This document shows, one piece after another, positions 1-9,291 of a stretch of 58,923 bases of DNA; the first letter of the stretch is position 1, and each line of letters starts with the position of its first letter. Location of the stretch: NCBI RefSeq assembly GCF_017115085.1, contig NZ_JABXKJ010000079.1, forward strand, positions 1 to 58,923, read 5' to 3'. The notes below the pieces were generated by a model. It was not told the DNA's origin. It made no database searches and was given only the letters and a program-made list of their open reading frames with translations. Source of the DNA: Nostoc sp. NMS7. GTDB taxonomy: Bacteria > Cyanobacteriota > Cyanobacteriia > Cyanobacteriales > Nostocaceae. The translations under genes and the position numbers were made by a program.

Positions 1-55
1 GCATTGGGCATTGGGCATTGGGCATTGGGCATTGGGCATTGGGCATTGGGCATTG
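1..55. repeat. Heptanucleotide tandem repeat (CATTGGG)n
   Basis: Seven full CATTGGG copies plus a partial one; the array is cut by the window start. It belongs to the short tandemly repeated heptamers typical of heterocystous cyanobacteria. No spacers are present, so it is not CRISPR. Confidence 0.95.
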
Positions 56-554
56 CTCAAAGGACAAATGACATATAGATACAAAAAACCGACAGTCCTT
101 GATTAAGGCTGTCGGCAATTAAGTGTGTTCCCTATTAATGACTCGGCTAGAGTTCAGTTGTCATTAATTATCTCTAGTTAGCGATCGCTGCGAGACGATC
201 CTAATCATACATACGTGTGATTCTCGTCACTTTATTGGTATAGCTAAACTGTATATACTAGAATAATTTCTAAGTTGGAGTAGATATCTGTAAGTTATGG
301 TGTCAAGAATTGGAGTGAATACGTAGTGAAGTTACTTGGAAATACCGCGCTTCAATTTACAGGAAAGTAGAAATACGTAGCTTGCCGCCGTAGGCATCGC
401 TTAAGGGACTGACAAATAAAAAAATATCTAATTATTTATTGTGGGGTGGGCGACACTAGCGCCCACTAACTAAAAGCGGGCAAGATGCCCACCCCACAAG
501 ATTGGATAATTTATTTATTGGAAATCCCTAAACACAAACCTATTTTCAGATGAA
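56..554. other. Gene-free stretch with a repeat element
   Basis: No convincing reading frame is seen. It holds gap repeats near 370-410 (segments like CGTAGCTTGCCGCCGTAGG) and the inverted-repeat element at 430-510. The rest is AT-rich sequence downstream of the doc gene, which reads toward this gap. Confidence 0.6.
430..510. repeat. Inverted-repeat (MITE-like) element
   Basis: GTGGGGTGGGC at 441-451 pairs perfectly with GCCCACCCCAC at 487-497. The pairing continues imperfectly into the AT-rich flanks, giving arms of about 22 bp around a 35-bp loop. The loop also holds a GGGCG...CGCCC pairing. It could fold as a hairpin and act as a terminator for doc, but it has no clean T tract and looks more like an interspersed repeat. 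Confidence 0.7.
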
Positions 555-953
555 TTATAGAAAATTTGGCTTTGGTACTATCTGATTCTGAAGCCATTCG
601 CTAAATTCGTCTCGTACTAACTCGCCAGATGCAACTTGTAAAATTACCCGCTCTTGTTCATCCAGCGCTGCGTTAATCTCAAAACCATTCAACACTAGAA
701 ATACTTCCATCGCCGCGTGACCAATGCGTTTATTCCCATCGATGAAAGGATGATTTTTAATTAGGGAAAAACCAAGAGCAGAAGCTTTTTCAACTATTGT
801 AGGGTAAAGTTCCTCACCAGCAAATGTCATTTGTGGTTGAGCGATCGCTGATTCCAATCCACCCATATTGGAAATACCTGCCGATCCACCTGACTGCTCA
901 ACTATGTGATGATAGAGTTCCAACACCTCTTCTAGGGTGAGATAGCGCATCAC
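555..953 (-). CDS. doc: Doc-type toxin (Fic fold)
   Basis: The 132-residue protein matches the Doc/death-on-curing family. The active-site block HPFIDGNKR (residues 68-76) is complete, with the catalytic His, the acidic residue and the Lys that marks Doc kinases rather than AMPylating Fic proteins. Phage P1 Doc phosphorylates EF-Tu; the same activity is inferred here. The gene follows the small antitoxin gene with a 4-base overlap: the antitoxin TGA overlaps the GTG start, and an ATG follows at once, so either codon could be used. The overlap implies translational coupling. No damage is visible. Confidence 0.9.
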   Translation of the reverse strand: MMRYLTLEEVLELYHHIVEQSGGSAGISNMGGLESAIAQPQMTFAGEELYPTIVEKASALGFSLIKNHPFIDGNKRIGHAAMEVFLVLNGFEINAALDEQERVILQVASGELVRDEFSEWLQNQIVPKPNFL

Positions 954-1147
954 GCCAACCGCTTGTAAAGTTCAGTGTTTTTCTGGAGTACGTAATTCAT
1001 CGCACCTTTGAAAGATACGTTTGGTTTATTTAGTACTTCTTCAATACCCATTAGCACTAATTCTTCTATTGATACGCCAAGATGATTAGCAGTTTCTTGC
1101 AGCTTCAACAAACGCTCATCGGGAATTTTGATGGTAATGGTGTTCAT
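950..1147 (-). CDS. Antitoxin partner of Doc
   Basis: This 65-residue protein lies directly upstream of doc. Its N-terminus (ITIKIPDERLLKLQETA) looks like the short strand followed by helices of ribbon-helix-helix type antitoxins. The C-terminal half (FKGAMNYVLQKNTELYKRL) would be the Doc-binding tail. I chose ATG 1147 over an in-frame TTG two codons upstream (1153). It presumably neutralises Doc and represses the pair from the 115-bp region shared with the divergent purL gene. Family assignment rests on position and general shape. Confidence 0.8.
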   Translation of the reverse strand: MNTITIKIPDERLLKLQETANHLGVSIEELVLMGIEEVLNKPNVSFKGAMNYVLQKNTELYKRLA

Positions 1148-1292
1148 GATCAAATACGAGGCTTGAAGATACCATTACTTTAGCACTAGAACAAATGTCA
1201 ACCTCTAGGCGTAACCGCATCAATAAGGTTATTTCGAGAGTGACTAAGAAATCGATAGAATAATGCTCTGTCCCCCAGAGTGCATTACTTCC

Positions 1293-3794
1293 ATGACTGC
1301 AACCTCAAAACCAGCCTTTTCTGCCGAAGAAATTGCCGCAGAAGGTTTAAAGCCAGAAGAATATGAAGAAATTGTCCGTAGGTTAGGGCGTCATCCTAAC
1401 AAAGCCGAACTGGGAATGTTTGGGGTGATGTGGTCAGAGCATTGCTGTTACAAAAATTCACGACCGCTATTAAAACAGTTTCCCACGACAGGCAATCGCA
1501 TCCTCGTAGGACCTGGTGAAAATGCTGGTGTTGTAGACTTGGGTGACGGATTCCAATTAGCTTTTAAGATTGAATCCCACAACCACCCCTCAGCAGTCGA
1601 ACCCTTTCAGGGAGCCGCAACGGGAGTAGGAGGCATTCTCAGAGATATCTTTACAATGGGTGCGCGTCCCATTGCTCTATTAAATTCCCTGCGCTTCGGT
1701 TCCCTAGAAGATGCCAAAACTCAAAGGCTGTTCCAAGGCGTAGTGGCGGGAATTTCACATTATGGTAATTGCGTTGGGGTACCCACAGTGGGCGGTGAAG
1801 TTTATTTTGACCCGGCTTATTCTGGTAATCCCCTCGTGAACGTCATGGCACTAGGGTTGATGGAAACAGCAGAAATTGTCAAATCTGGAGCATCTGGCTT
1901 AGGCAACCCTGTGCTGTATGTTGGTTCCACCACCGGGCGCGATGGCATGGGAGGCGCGAGTTTTGCGAGTGCAGAATTGAGTGATCAGTCAATAGACGAT
2001 CGCCCTGCTGTGCAAGTGGGCGATCCATTTTTGGAAAAGTCGTTAATTGAAGCTTGTCTAGAGGCGTTTAAGACAGGTGCAGTTGTCGCCGCCCAAGATA
2101 TGGGAGCGGCGGGGATCACCTGTTCTACCTCAGAGATGGCGGCTAAAGGCGGTGTGGGAATTGAACTAGATTTAGATAAGATTCCCGTGCGGGAGACGGG
2201 GATGGTTCCCTATGAATATCTGCTTTCGGAATCTCAAGAACGAATGCTGTTTGTTGCTCACAAGGGGCGTGAGCAGGAATTAATCGATATTTTTCACCGT
2301 TGGGGACTTCAAGCCGTTGTTGCCGGTACTGTCATCGCTGAACCGATCGTGCGGATTTTCTTCCAGGGTGAAGTAGCAGCAGAAATTCCGGCTGAGGCTT
2401 TGGCGGAGAATACCCCACTTTATCATCGGGAGTTGTTGACAGAACCGCCAGAATATGCACTTAAAGCTTGGGAATGGACTGTTGATTCCTTACCTGATTG
2501 CACAACTGCTGGTATAGAACTCCAAGGAGGGCTGCAAAGCTGGAATGATATTTTATTTACTTTGCTCGATACACCCACGATCGCTTCTAAAAATTGGGTA
2601 TATCGTCAGTATGACCATCAAGTACAAAATAATACAGTGATACTGCCAGGTGGTGCAGATGCATCTGTGATCCGTTTGCGCCCCCTAGAACAAATCCCCA
2701 ATCGTTCGACTGAGCATCTCGACTTCGCTCGACGGAACCGTAGCCGTTCGCGTAGCGTTCCGCAGGAAAGTCTAAAATCTAAAATCGTTGGACTGAGCAT
2801 CTCGACTTCGCTCGACGGAACCGTAGCCGAAGTCCAAAATTTAAAATCAGGAGTTGCGGCGACGGTAGATTGCAATCCTCGTTATGTTTATCTTGACCCC
2901 TACGAAGGAGCTAAGGCAGTGGTGGCAGAAGCTGCACGTAATCTTAGCTGTGTGGGTGCAGAACCTCTGGCGGTAACGGATAACCTGAATTTTGGCTCGC
3001 CAGAAAAACCGATTGGTTACTGGCAATTGGCAGAAGCTTGTCGTGGTTTGGCGGAAGGTTGCCGAGAATTGGCAACACCAGTCACAGGCGGAAACGTTTC
3101 TTTGTACAACGAAACCCTCGATTCCGAAGGCATCCCACAACCGATTTATCCCACTCCTGTTGTCGGTATGGTGGGCTTGATTCCCGATATAACCAAAATT
3201 TGTGGTCAAGGTTGGCAAACATCAGGCGATGTAATTTATCTTCTCGGATTGCCTCTGGCATCCAAAATCAGTTTAGGAGCATCTGAGTATTTAGCCACAA
3301 TCCACAGTACTGTTGCCGGAAAACCGCCACGGGTAAATTTTGACTTAGAACGCCGTGTGCAGAAAGTTTGTCGTGAAGGAATTCGTAATGGTTGGGTAAG
3401 TTCAGCCCATGATAGTGCTGAGGGAGGAGTGGCGATCGCAATAGCCGAATGTTGTATTGCTGGCAATCTTGGTGCCGAAATCAAGTTAGAAATAGCACCA
3501 CCTTCGGCAAACCGCCTCGATGAGGTGCTGTTTGCTGAAGGTGGTGCCAGAATTTTAGTTTCTGTAGCATCATCACAACAAGAAATTTGGGAATCATATT
3601 TACAGGAACATCTCGGTCAAGAATGGCAAAAACTGGGTAAGGTTGGTAATTTTGAGACGGGTTTGGGGGTTTTCACCACTGATAACCAAACCTTAATCAA
3701 AGTTAGTATCGAAGATATGAACGATCGCTATTTCCATGCGATCGCCAAGCGTCTCGCCATCCCCACCACCACCCCCGAAGAAGTTAGGAGTTGA
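1293..3794 (+). CDS. purL: Phosphoribosylformylglycinamidine synthase subunit PurL
   Basis: PurL catalyses the ATP-dependent conversion of FGAR to FGAM in purine synthesis, using ammonia delivered by PurQ with PurS. The 833-residue product has the small-PurL organisation: [11 protein letters not shown] near the start, the nucleotide block [18 protein letters not shown], and a second synthase half with [20 protein letters not shown] and [17 protein letters not shown] 1293 (MTATSKP) fits the usual cyanobacterial N-terminus; an ATG at 1263 would add ten residues. Oddity: residues about 469-519 (2697-2850) are translated from gap-type repeat DNA, which makes the protein about 50 residues longer than I expect for the family. 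The reading frame stays open, so it is probably functional. purF follows 380 bp downstream on the same strand. Confidence 0.96.
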   Translation: MTATSKPAFSAEEIAAEGLKPEEYEEIVRRLGRHPNKAELGMFGVMWSEHCCYKNSRPLLKQFPTTGNRILVGPGENAGVVDLGDGFQLAFKIESHNHPSAVEPFQGAATGVGGILRDIFTMGARPIALLNSLRFGSLEDAKTQRLFQGVVAGISHYGNCVGVPTVGGEVYFDPAYSGNPLVNVMALGLMETAEIVKSGASGLGNPVLYVGSTTGRDGMGGASFASAELSDQSIDDRPAVQVGDPFLEKSLIEACLEAFKTGAVVAAQDMGAAGITCSTSEMAAKGGVGIELDLDKIPVRETGMVPYEYLLSESQERMLFVAHKGREQELIDIFHRWGLQAVVAGTVIAEPIVRIFFQGEVAAEIPAEALAENTPLYHRELLTEPPEYALKAWEWTVDSLPDCTTAGIELQGGLQSWNDILFTLLDTPTIASKNWVYRQYDHQVQNNTVILPGGADASVIRLRPLEQIPNRSTEHLDFARRNRSRSRSVPQESLKSKIVGLSISTSLDGTVAEVQNLKSGVAATVDCNPRYVYLDPYEGAKAVVAEAARNLSCVGAEPLAVTDNLNFGSPEKPIGYWQLAEACRGLAEGCRELATPVTGGNVSLYNETLDSEGIPQPIYPTPVVGMVGLIPDITKICGQGWQTSGDVIYLLGLPLASKISLGASEYLATIHSTVAGKPPRVNFDLERRVQKVCREGIRNGWVSSAHDSAEGGVAIAIAECCIAGNLGAEIKLEIAPPSANRLDEVLFAEGGARILVSVASSQQEIWESYLQEHLGQEWQKLGKVGNFETGLGVFTTDNQTLIKVSIEDMNDRYFHAIAKRLAIPTTTPEEVRS
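2697..2850 (+). repeat. Gap-type repeat inserted in frame within purL
   Basis: A 45-bp sequence occurs at 2701-2745 and again at 2784-2828 with one mismatch. The offset is 83 bp, so the two copies are read in different frames. Between and after them lie the short boxes TCTAAAATCTAAAATC and GTTCGCGTAGCGTTCCG, which match material in the intergenic gaps of this window. None of it resembles the surrounding PurL coding sequence. Confidence 0.85.
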
Positions 3795-3795
3795 A

Positions 3796-3849
3796 AGTGA
3801 AGAGTTAGGAATAATAAAGCATAACTCCTAACTCCTCACTCTTTTTTTA
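3796..3849 (+). terminator. Rho-independent terminator after purL
   Basis: AGTGAAGAGTTAGGA at 3796-3810 pairs with TCCTAACTCCTCACT at 3826-3840 with one mismatch, and C plus seven T residues follow. It begins just after the purL stop codon. Confidence 0.75.
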
Positions 3850-4175
3850 ACGTCTCTGAGCATAATTACGCTACTGTTTTAATAGATGGTTAAAGATTTG
3901 TTAAGAACTCTACCACCATCTATCCAGATAATCCCAGTGACTTGACTACCGATTTTAGATTTGGAATTTTAGATTTTGGATTGGTGGCATTGCTTCTGGT
4001 TCATGTCTTGCTCCTAGTGGGCGAAACAAATCTAAAATAGCCAGTCTCAAATCCCAAGCCGCATCCCTACTATGGTGCGATCAATCCAAAAGACGCTCGC
4101 GGACTCGCTAACGCTCCGCTATCGTCAATCTAAAATCCAAAATTGATTGACCCCCCCACCAGGAGCAAAGCTAGC
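3850..4175. other. Gap between purL and purF
   Basis: No gene is seen. The gap holds boxes of the TCTAAAATCCAAAAT type and a segment near 4092-4125 (GCTCGCGGACTCGCTAACGC) of the same gap-repeat vocabulary that invaded purL. AGGAG at 4161-4165 is the likely purF ribosome binding site. Confidence 0.6.
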
Positions 4176-5675
4176 ATGATTTCTATTCATTCTGTCACTT
4201 CGGATGAATACCCCGATCAGACCAACAACCCAATAAATAGTCATGAAAATCAGTCTGACAAGCCAGAAGAAGCTTGTGGTGTTTTTGGCATCTACGCCCC
4301 AGAAGAAAACGTTGCTAAACTGACCTACTTTGGATTGTACGCCCTCCAGCATCGGGGTCAAGAATCAGCTGGTATTGCCACCTTTGAGGGAACACAAGTA
4401 CATCTCCACAAAGATATGGGCTTGGTGTCTCAAGTTTTCAATGAATCCATCTTGGATCAGTTACCCGGTAGCCTTGCTGTTGGTCACACTCGTTATTCCA
4501 CCACAGGTTCTAGCCGCAAAGTTAATGCTCAACCCGCAGTGCTGGAAACCCGTTTAGGTTCATTAGCTCTAGCGCATAACGGTAATTTAGTCAATACTGT
4601 GCAACTGCGTCAAGAGTTGCTTGAGAATAAATGTAACTTAGTCACGACAACAGACTCAGAAATGATTGCTTTTGCGATCGCAGAAGCCGTCAATGCTGGC
4701 GCAGATTGGGTAGAAGGTGCTATTCAGGCATTTCACCGTTGCCAAGGAGCTTTTAGTTTAGTTATTGGCACTCCCATCGGCGTTATGGGTGTCCGTGACC
4801 CCAATGGCATTCGCCCCCTAGTAATTGGGACTTTGGCTGGTAATCCAATCCGTTACGTTTTGGCTTCGGAGACTTGTGGTTTAGACATCATTGGAGCCGA
4901 ATACCTGCGAGACGTAGAACCAGGGGAATTAGTTTGGATTACTGAAGAAGGTTTAGCTTCCGATCATTGGAGTCAAAAGTCCGAGCGGAAATTGTGTATT
5001 TTTGAGATGATTTACTTTGCCCGCCCTGATAGCGTCATGCACAACGAGAGTTTGTACAGCTACCGAATGCGGTTAGGGCGGCAACTAGCTAAAGAATCTG
5101 CTGTAGATGCCGATATTGTCTTTGGTGTTCCTGATTCTGGTATACCTGCTGCGATCGGATTTTCCCAAGCGTCTGGTGTATCCTACGCTGAAGGACTGAT
5201 TAAAAATCGCTACGTTGGGCGAACTTTTATTCAACCAACCCAAGCCATGCGCGAGTCAGGTCTCCGCATGAAACTCAACCCCCTTAAAGATGTGCTGGCG
5301 GGTAAACGAGTGATCATCGTAGACGACTCGATTGTACGGGGTACTACTAGCCGTAAACTAGTCAAAACCTTGCGTGAGGCTGGTGCAGTAGAAGTACATA
5401 TGCGAATTTCTTCTCCGCCTGTAACTCATCCCTGCTTCTATGGCATCGATACCGATTCTCAAGATCAGCTAATTGCTGCTACCAAGTCAGTAGCGGAAAT
5501 TGCCAAGCAACTGGAAGTAGACAGCCTCGCCTATCTTAGTTGGAAGGGAATGCTAGAAGCGACAAGAGAAGACACCAATAGTTTCTGTTCTGCCTGCTTC
5601 ACTGGAGATTATCCCGTAGAAATTCCTCAGCAAGTGAAGCGTTCTAAGCTGATTTTAGAAAAGGTAGTCGTGTAG
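4176..5675 (+). CDS. purF: Amidophosphoribosyltransferase PurF
   Basis: PurF makes phosphoribosylamine from PRPP and glutamine, the first committed step of purine synthesis. ATG 4176 (MISIHSV) sits 10 bases after AGGAG; an upstream in-frame TTG at 4143 is unlikely. This gives 499 residues. The protein is the Bacillus type: a propeptide must be removed to expose the catalytic Cys34 (EEACGVFG). The PRPP motif VIIVDDSIVRGTTS is intact. Cys residues for a 4Fe-4S cluster are present in CIFEMIYF, PCFYGID and FCSACF. The N-terminal Ntn glutaminase half precedes the PRTase half. It is separated from purL by repeats and probably has its own promoter. Confidence 0.97.
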   Translation: MISIHSVTSDEYPDQTNNPINSHENQSDKPEEACGVFGIYAPEENVAKLTYFGLYALQHRGQESAGIATFEGTQVHLHKDMGLVSQVFNESILDQLPGSLAVGHTRYSTTGSSRKVNAQPAVLETRLGSLALAHNGNLVNTVQLRQELLENKCNLVTTTDSEMIAFAIAEAVNAGADWVEGAIQAFHRCQGAFSLVIGTPIGVMGVRDPNGIRPLVIGTLAGNPIRYVLASETCGLDIIGAEYLRDVEPGELVWITEEGLASDHWSQKSERKLCIFEMIYFARPDSVMHNESLYSYRMRLGRQLAKESAVDADIVFGVPDSGIPAAIGFSQASGVSYAEGLIKNRYVGRTFIQPTQAMRESGLRMKLNPLKDVLAGKRVIIVDDSIVRGTTSRKLVKTLREAGAVEVHMRISSPPVTHPCFYGIDTDSQDQLIAATKSVAEIAKQLEVDSLAYLSWKGMLEATREDTNSFCSACFTGDYPVEIPQQVKRSKLILEKVVV

Positions 5676-6164
5676 GGGGCTAGTACCGCAAGGCGAATTC
5701 AAAATTCAAAATTCAAAATTCAAAATGAATACAGCATAAGCGTTTCATTGATTTGGAATGGGTGGTTTATTTACGCCGTACTGTACTAGGGACTGAGGGG
5801 AGCAGAGAGGGAATAATAACTCCTAACTCCTCACTCTTCACTATTAACTAATGTCCCATTTCCACTCAGGCTAAAATAGGTAAATACTCTAACAGAGATG
5901 ATTTCTGAACCAGCCGATATCTGAGAGAGTGCGCTGGCCTTATTTACTTAATACAAGTTCGCAGAATTGCCGTAATTTATTACTATTCACAATTTTTAAT
6001 AAATAGTGATGAACACAGGTGAAAGATCCCAATGAGGTTTGGAAAGATTTACACGACAAGTCTTCTGGACGAGAGATCATCTTGTGATCTGATGTTAATT
6101 AATGCGGGAGTTCAGGTATGGATGATTCATGACCGATATTCAATTAACAAATAGAAAGTACAGC
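5676..6164. other. Gap after purF
   Basis: It starts with tandem AATTCAAA units (about 5697-5724), then TAACTCCTAACTCC boxes near 5818-5845. The rest is AT-rich. The only protein signal is the short frame at 6032-6154, listed separately. No known RNA motif was recognised. Confidence 0.55.
6032..6154 (+). CDS. Possible 40-residue protein
   Basis: An ATG frame (MRFGKIYTTSLLDERSSC...) runs 40 codons to TAG, preceded by GGTGAAAGATCCCA, which has a weak Shine-Dalgarno-like GGTGA. The composition is protein-like (mixed charge, one Cys, one Trp). I recognise no family. At this length it could arise by chance. Confidence 0.25.
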   Translation: MRFGKIYTTSLLDERSSCDLMLINAGVQVWMIHDRYSINK

Positions 6165-6446
6165 TTAAGTGTGCTGTAAAAACTCAACTTTGGGCAATAA
6201 CGGGTCAGTCACAATACCCACACCGCTAAAACCCCAACGCTTGAGCAAGTTTCCTAACTGTGTACGCGCAATAGATTCTACAGCAAAACGGTTTGCCACT
6301 TCTGCCGCATGGGTGTTGAGATAGCTAAGGGCATCAAAGTTTTCCTGAAACAGTAATAAATAACCTGATGTTTCGGCATCAGGACGAGCGATGAGATAAT
6401 TACCGTCAGTTTTTGAGCGCACCAAGTAATAGACTTCGGACAGCAT
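6165..6446 (-). CDS. Small conserved-looking protein of unknown function
   Basis: The 93-residue product starts MLSEVYYLVRSKTDGNYLIA; it has no signal peptide or membrane segment. An in-frame extension to 6482 would be read through a GGGGGAGAT tandem repeat and is rejected, so ATG 6446 is used. A middle block (GYLLLFQENFDALSYLNTHA) and a C-terminal block (LGNLLKRWGFSGVGIV) look folded. It lies 60 bp downstream of a permease gene on the same strand, with tandem TGACTAA repeats between. I do not recognise a function. Confidence 0.7.
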   Translation of the reverse strand: MLSEVYYLVRSKTDGNYLIARPDAETSGYLLLFQENFDALSYLNTHAAEVANRFAVESIARTQLGNLLKRWGFSGVGIVTDPLLPKVEFLQHT

Positions 6447-6448
6447 GG

Positions 6449-6512
6449 AGATGGGGGAGATGGGGGAGATGAGGTAAACCAATGACTAATGACTAATGAC
6501 TAATGACTAATT
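6449..6512. repeat. Short tandem repeats (GGGGGAGAT and TGACTAA)
   Basis: Three GGGGGAGAT-like units lie at about 6449-6473 and four TGACTAA units at about 6483-6511, filling the gap between two minus-strand genes. Confidence 0.8.
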
Positions 6513-7553
6513 AAGATTTTCTAGGCGAATGCGTGGATCGGCGGCTTTTAACATTAAATCGGCGATTAAATTACCAGCTATCAGCAGCACTGCGCCCATT
6601 ACCAAGCTTGCCATTAACAAATATAAATCTTGAGCTTGTAAAGCCTGTAAAGTCAACCTCCCTAAACCGGGCCAGTTGAAGAAAAATTCCGCAATGAAGG
6701 CACCGTTTAATAAACCAGCTAATTCAAAACCCAATAAGGTAATTAAGGGATTTATCGCATTGCGGAGTGCATGAACGTAGATGACGCGGTTTTCTGGCAG
6801 TCCTTTGGCACGAGCCGTTTGGATGTAATCTTGACGCAGCACATCTAATAATTCGCCGCGAGTGATCCGTTGTAAACCAGCAAAACTTGTAATTGAGAGG
6901 GCGATCGTCGGTAAAATCATGTGCCAGCCGATATCTAAGATTCTGCCAAACCACGACAGTTCCGAGTGATTGATGCTAGTCATGCTACCCACTGGGAATA
7001 AGGGCGAGGTGATTTGGGCTAAAACCAGCAACGCTAAGGCAGTGATGAAAGTGGGAAAGCCTTGTCCGGCGTAGCTAATTACCTGTAAAATTCTGTCTCC
7101 TAGCTTATTTTGGTTAACAGCAGCAAAAATCCCTAGAGGGATGGCGATCGCCCATGTGACAATTAAAGATGCGATCGCTAATAGCAAAGTCGCTGGTACC
7201 CGTTCCCACAACAGCGATGCCACTGAACGTTGATAAATAAAACTCGTGCCAAAATCCCCTTTTGTCAAGATTCGCCATAGCCACAGCCAAAATTGCTCTG
7301 GCCAAGACTTATCCAAACCAAACTGCCGCTTGATTTCTGCAATTCTTTCTGGAGATATCTTCGGGTTTTGCCGCAGCGTATCTACATAATCACCGGGAGC
7401 GAGTTGAATAATGAAAAACGACAACGCCGCCGCCAAAAACAAAGTCAGTAGTGCCTGCAATAGCCGCTTTGCGACATAAACAAAAGTTTCGCTCGTGACT
7501 AGCCTGATTAGCCAATCCCGACCTGTCTCTAAGGAAATCTTCGTAGATGTCAT
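6507..7553 (-). CDS. ABC transporter permease, DppB/OppB family
   Basis: The 348-residue membrane protein has the family layout: one N-terminal helix (about residues 30-52), the conserved periplasmic segment APGDYVDTLRQNP...FGLDKSW, then five further helices. The cytoplasmic coupling loop (DYIQTARAKGLPENRVIYVHALRNA is split by the EAA-like motif) is present. Family members import di- or oligopeptides, nickel or related solutes. No DppC-type permease, ATPase or binding protein is adjacent, so the partners must be elsewhere. The C-terminus overlaps the tandem TGACTAA repeat. Confidence 0.9.
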   Translation of the reverse strand: MTSTKISLETGRDWLIRLVTSETFVYVAKRLLQALLTLFLAAALSFFIIQLAPGDYVDTLRQNPKISPERIAEIKRQFGLDKSWPEQFWLWLWRILTKGDFGTSFIYQRSVASLLWERVPATLLLAIASLIVTWAIAIPLGIFAAVNQNKLGDRILQVISYAGQGFPTFITALALLVLAQITSPLFPVGSMTSINHSELSWFGRILDIGWHMILPTIALSITSFAGLQRITRGELLDVLRQDYIQTARAKGLPENRVIYVHALRNAINPLITLLGFELAGLLNGAFIAEFFFNWPGLGRLTLQALQAQDLYLLMASLVMGAVLLIAGNLIADLMLKAADPRIRLENLN

Positions 7554-7571
7554 TTGTCTTTTGTCCTTTGT

Positions 7572-7632
7572 CTAATGACCAATACTTCTCTACGAGAGGC
7601 TATGCCAACGGCAACGCTCAGTACAAGTGACT
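7572..7632. repeat. Interspersed gap repeat
   Basis: This copy reads CCAATACTTCTCTACGAG, then AGGCTATGCCAACGGCAACG, then CTCAGTACAAGTGA. Related copies occur near 8245-8345, 15262-15390, 48842-48925 and 57860-57898. Confidence 0.75.
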
Positions 7633-8149
7633 AATATTCAATTAGAGAGATAATCGGCACGTCCGGCAAATATTTTCGCCCTTGTAAATCCCGTAGCTCG
7701 ATAATAAACCCAAACCCCACCAGTTCGCAGCCAATCTTCTGTACTAACTTTGCTGTCGCACTTGCAGTTCCACCCGTGGCAATCAAATCGTCCACAATCA
7801 AAACTCGGCTACCTTGGGGTAAAGCGTCTTGATGTACTTCCAGGCAGTCTGTACCATATTCTAGTTGATACTCAATTGAATGAACCTCTGCTGGTAACTT
7901 ACCTTTTTTGCGGACGGGAATAAAACCAACTCCTAATTTATAAGCCAGAGGTGAGCCAAAAATGAATCCCCTCGACTCTATACCGATGACATAATCCGCC
8001 GTTATTCCAGCTTCATTGCATTTTTGTGTTAAAAAGTCAATAGTATAGCGCAGTCCCTCTGGATCGCGCAGCAGTGTAGTAATATCCCGAAATAAAATTC
8101 CGGGTTTGGGGAAATCTGGGATGTCACGAACGAGAGACTTCAAATCCAT
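7631..8149 (-). CDS. apt: Adenine phosphoribosyltransferase
   Basis: Apt converts adenine and PRPP to AMP (purine salvage). The 172-residue product has the PRPP-binding motif [14 protein letters not shown], the segment ESRGFIFG, and [12 protein letters not shown] near the start, all typical. ATG 8149 ([11 protein letters not shown]) gives the family length; the in-frame upstream extension to 8230 is read from CCC(A/T)TCTCC tandem repeats. The gene stands alone, facing a repeat-rich gap. Confidence 0.96.
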   Translation of the reverse strand: MDLKSLVRDIPDFPKPGILFRDITTLLRDPEGLRYTIDFLTQKCNEAGITADYVIGIESRGFIFGSPLAYKLGVGFIPVRKKGKLPAEVHSIEYQLEYGTDCLEVHQDALPQGSRVLIVDDLIATGGTASATAKLVQKIGCELVGFGFIIELRDLQGRKYLPDVPIISLIEY

Positions 8150-8664
8150 AAAAAAGTGCATGGGGAATGGGGAGTGGGGAGTGGGAAATGAGGGAGATGG
8201 GGGAGATGGGGGAGATGAATTAATAAGCAATGCTCAATGCCCAATACTTCTCTTCTTAGGCTGCGCCAACGGCTTCGCTACTTCGACCCTTCGACGTAGG
8301 CTCAGGGCAGGCAAGCTCAGTACAAGTCAGTACAAGTGCCCAATGCCCAATGCCCAATTTCAGATACCTGAAAAATCGTACACTATAATGTCATACGCTG
8401 GGAGTCGCGGCTGAAGCTTCACCCTTTATTGACGATATTTAGAATCTAAACCAAGCTAGAAAAGGTATTGCACTAATAAATGAGGTGAATTAACTGATGT
8501 TTTAAAACTTTGATTTCAATATAAGGAAATCTTTGAGTAGAAAGAGTTAACTAATGTATATATCAGGTAGTCATGCTACTGCTACAAGTCTAATGTTCAA
8601 GTCTTGGCTACCGGTCTTAATTTGTTTTATCTAATCTGTTGGAACCGCACAAGGTATTTATAGA
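8150..8664. other. Repeat-rich gap between apt and DUF3038 gene
   Basis: 8165-8220 holds GGAGTGGGG and GGGGGAGAT tandem units. 8230-8355 holds gap boxes, including GGCTGCGCCAACGGCTTCGC and repeated TGCCCAA units. 8410-8664 is AT-rich single-copy sequence that likely carries the promoter of the downstream pair. No gene is seen. Confidence 0.65.
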
Positions 8665-9291
8665 ATGAATGTGTCAGCAAGTTTAACGCCGTTCAACAGT
8701 CCAACCCAAGACTCACTGCCGACGGTTCTGGACACTTTACCAGATCCGGCGATCGCTTCCAAGACGTGTCCTCGAAGAACGCGGTTGCAAATTGACCTAA
8801 TTTTACTGGCAATTGAAGCTTTAGAGCTTGGTGGTTCGGAAGCAATCCTGGCTTTTGCTCAAGAGTTGGATCTTAAAGGAATTGTTAAAGACAGGGTGAA
8901 TTTATGGCGGATGCGTAGCTCTAACCCGCTACGAAGAGCGCATATGCGCCGTCCCTTAACTATTATGGAAGCAAAAGCTCTGGTGGTCATTGCTTGCTAC
9001 ATGGCGCGGCGTTTAACTGTTGTCATCCGCCAGTTACTAATGATCTGTCAACAAATGGAAGAAAAGCAGATTCCATTAGAACAGAATTTGCGCCTATCTA
9101 ATTATTTAGAGCGGTTTAGAGCGCATTTTAAAAGCCGGATGAATACTCGACGTTCTGGTTTACTGGCATTAAGTTCTGATGAAAAATTAGATGAGCTAGC
9201 AATAAATTTGTTAGGACAATTACTATTTTGTACGGGTACAGCTGGAATGCAGAGGTTCTGGATTAGTTTATTTGACGGTGAAGTGGAATGA
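8665..9291 (+). CDS. DUF3038 protein
   Basis: The 208-residue protein matches the cyanobacterial DUF3038 family by content: DLILLAIEALELGGSEAIL followed by the basic RVNLWRMRSSNPLRRAHMRR block and a helical C-terminal half. It has no signal peptide or membrane helix. Its stop codon overlaps the start of the DUF4335 gene (ATGA), so the two are coupled. The function is unknown; close linkage suggests a soluble partner of the membrane-bound DUF4335 protein. Confidence 0.88.
   Translation: MNVSASLTPFNSPTQDSLPTVLDTLPDPAIASKTCPRRTRLQIDLILLAIEALELGGSEAILAFAQELDLKGIVKDRVNLWRMRSSNPLRRAHMRRPLTIMEAKALVVIACYMARRLTVVIRQLLMICQQMEEKQIPLEQNLRLSNYLERFRAHFKSRMNTRRSGLLALSSDEKLDELAINLLGQLLFCTGTAGMQRFWISLFDGEVE

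Noticed and set aside
2847..3218. 123-codon minus frame inside purL, and other frames opposite core genes
   Set aside because: They lie fully within well-supported genes in other frames and show no domain.
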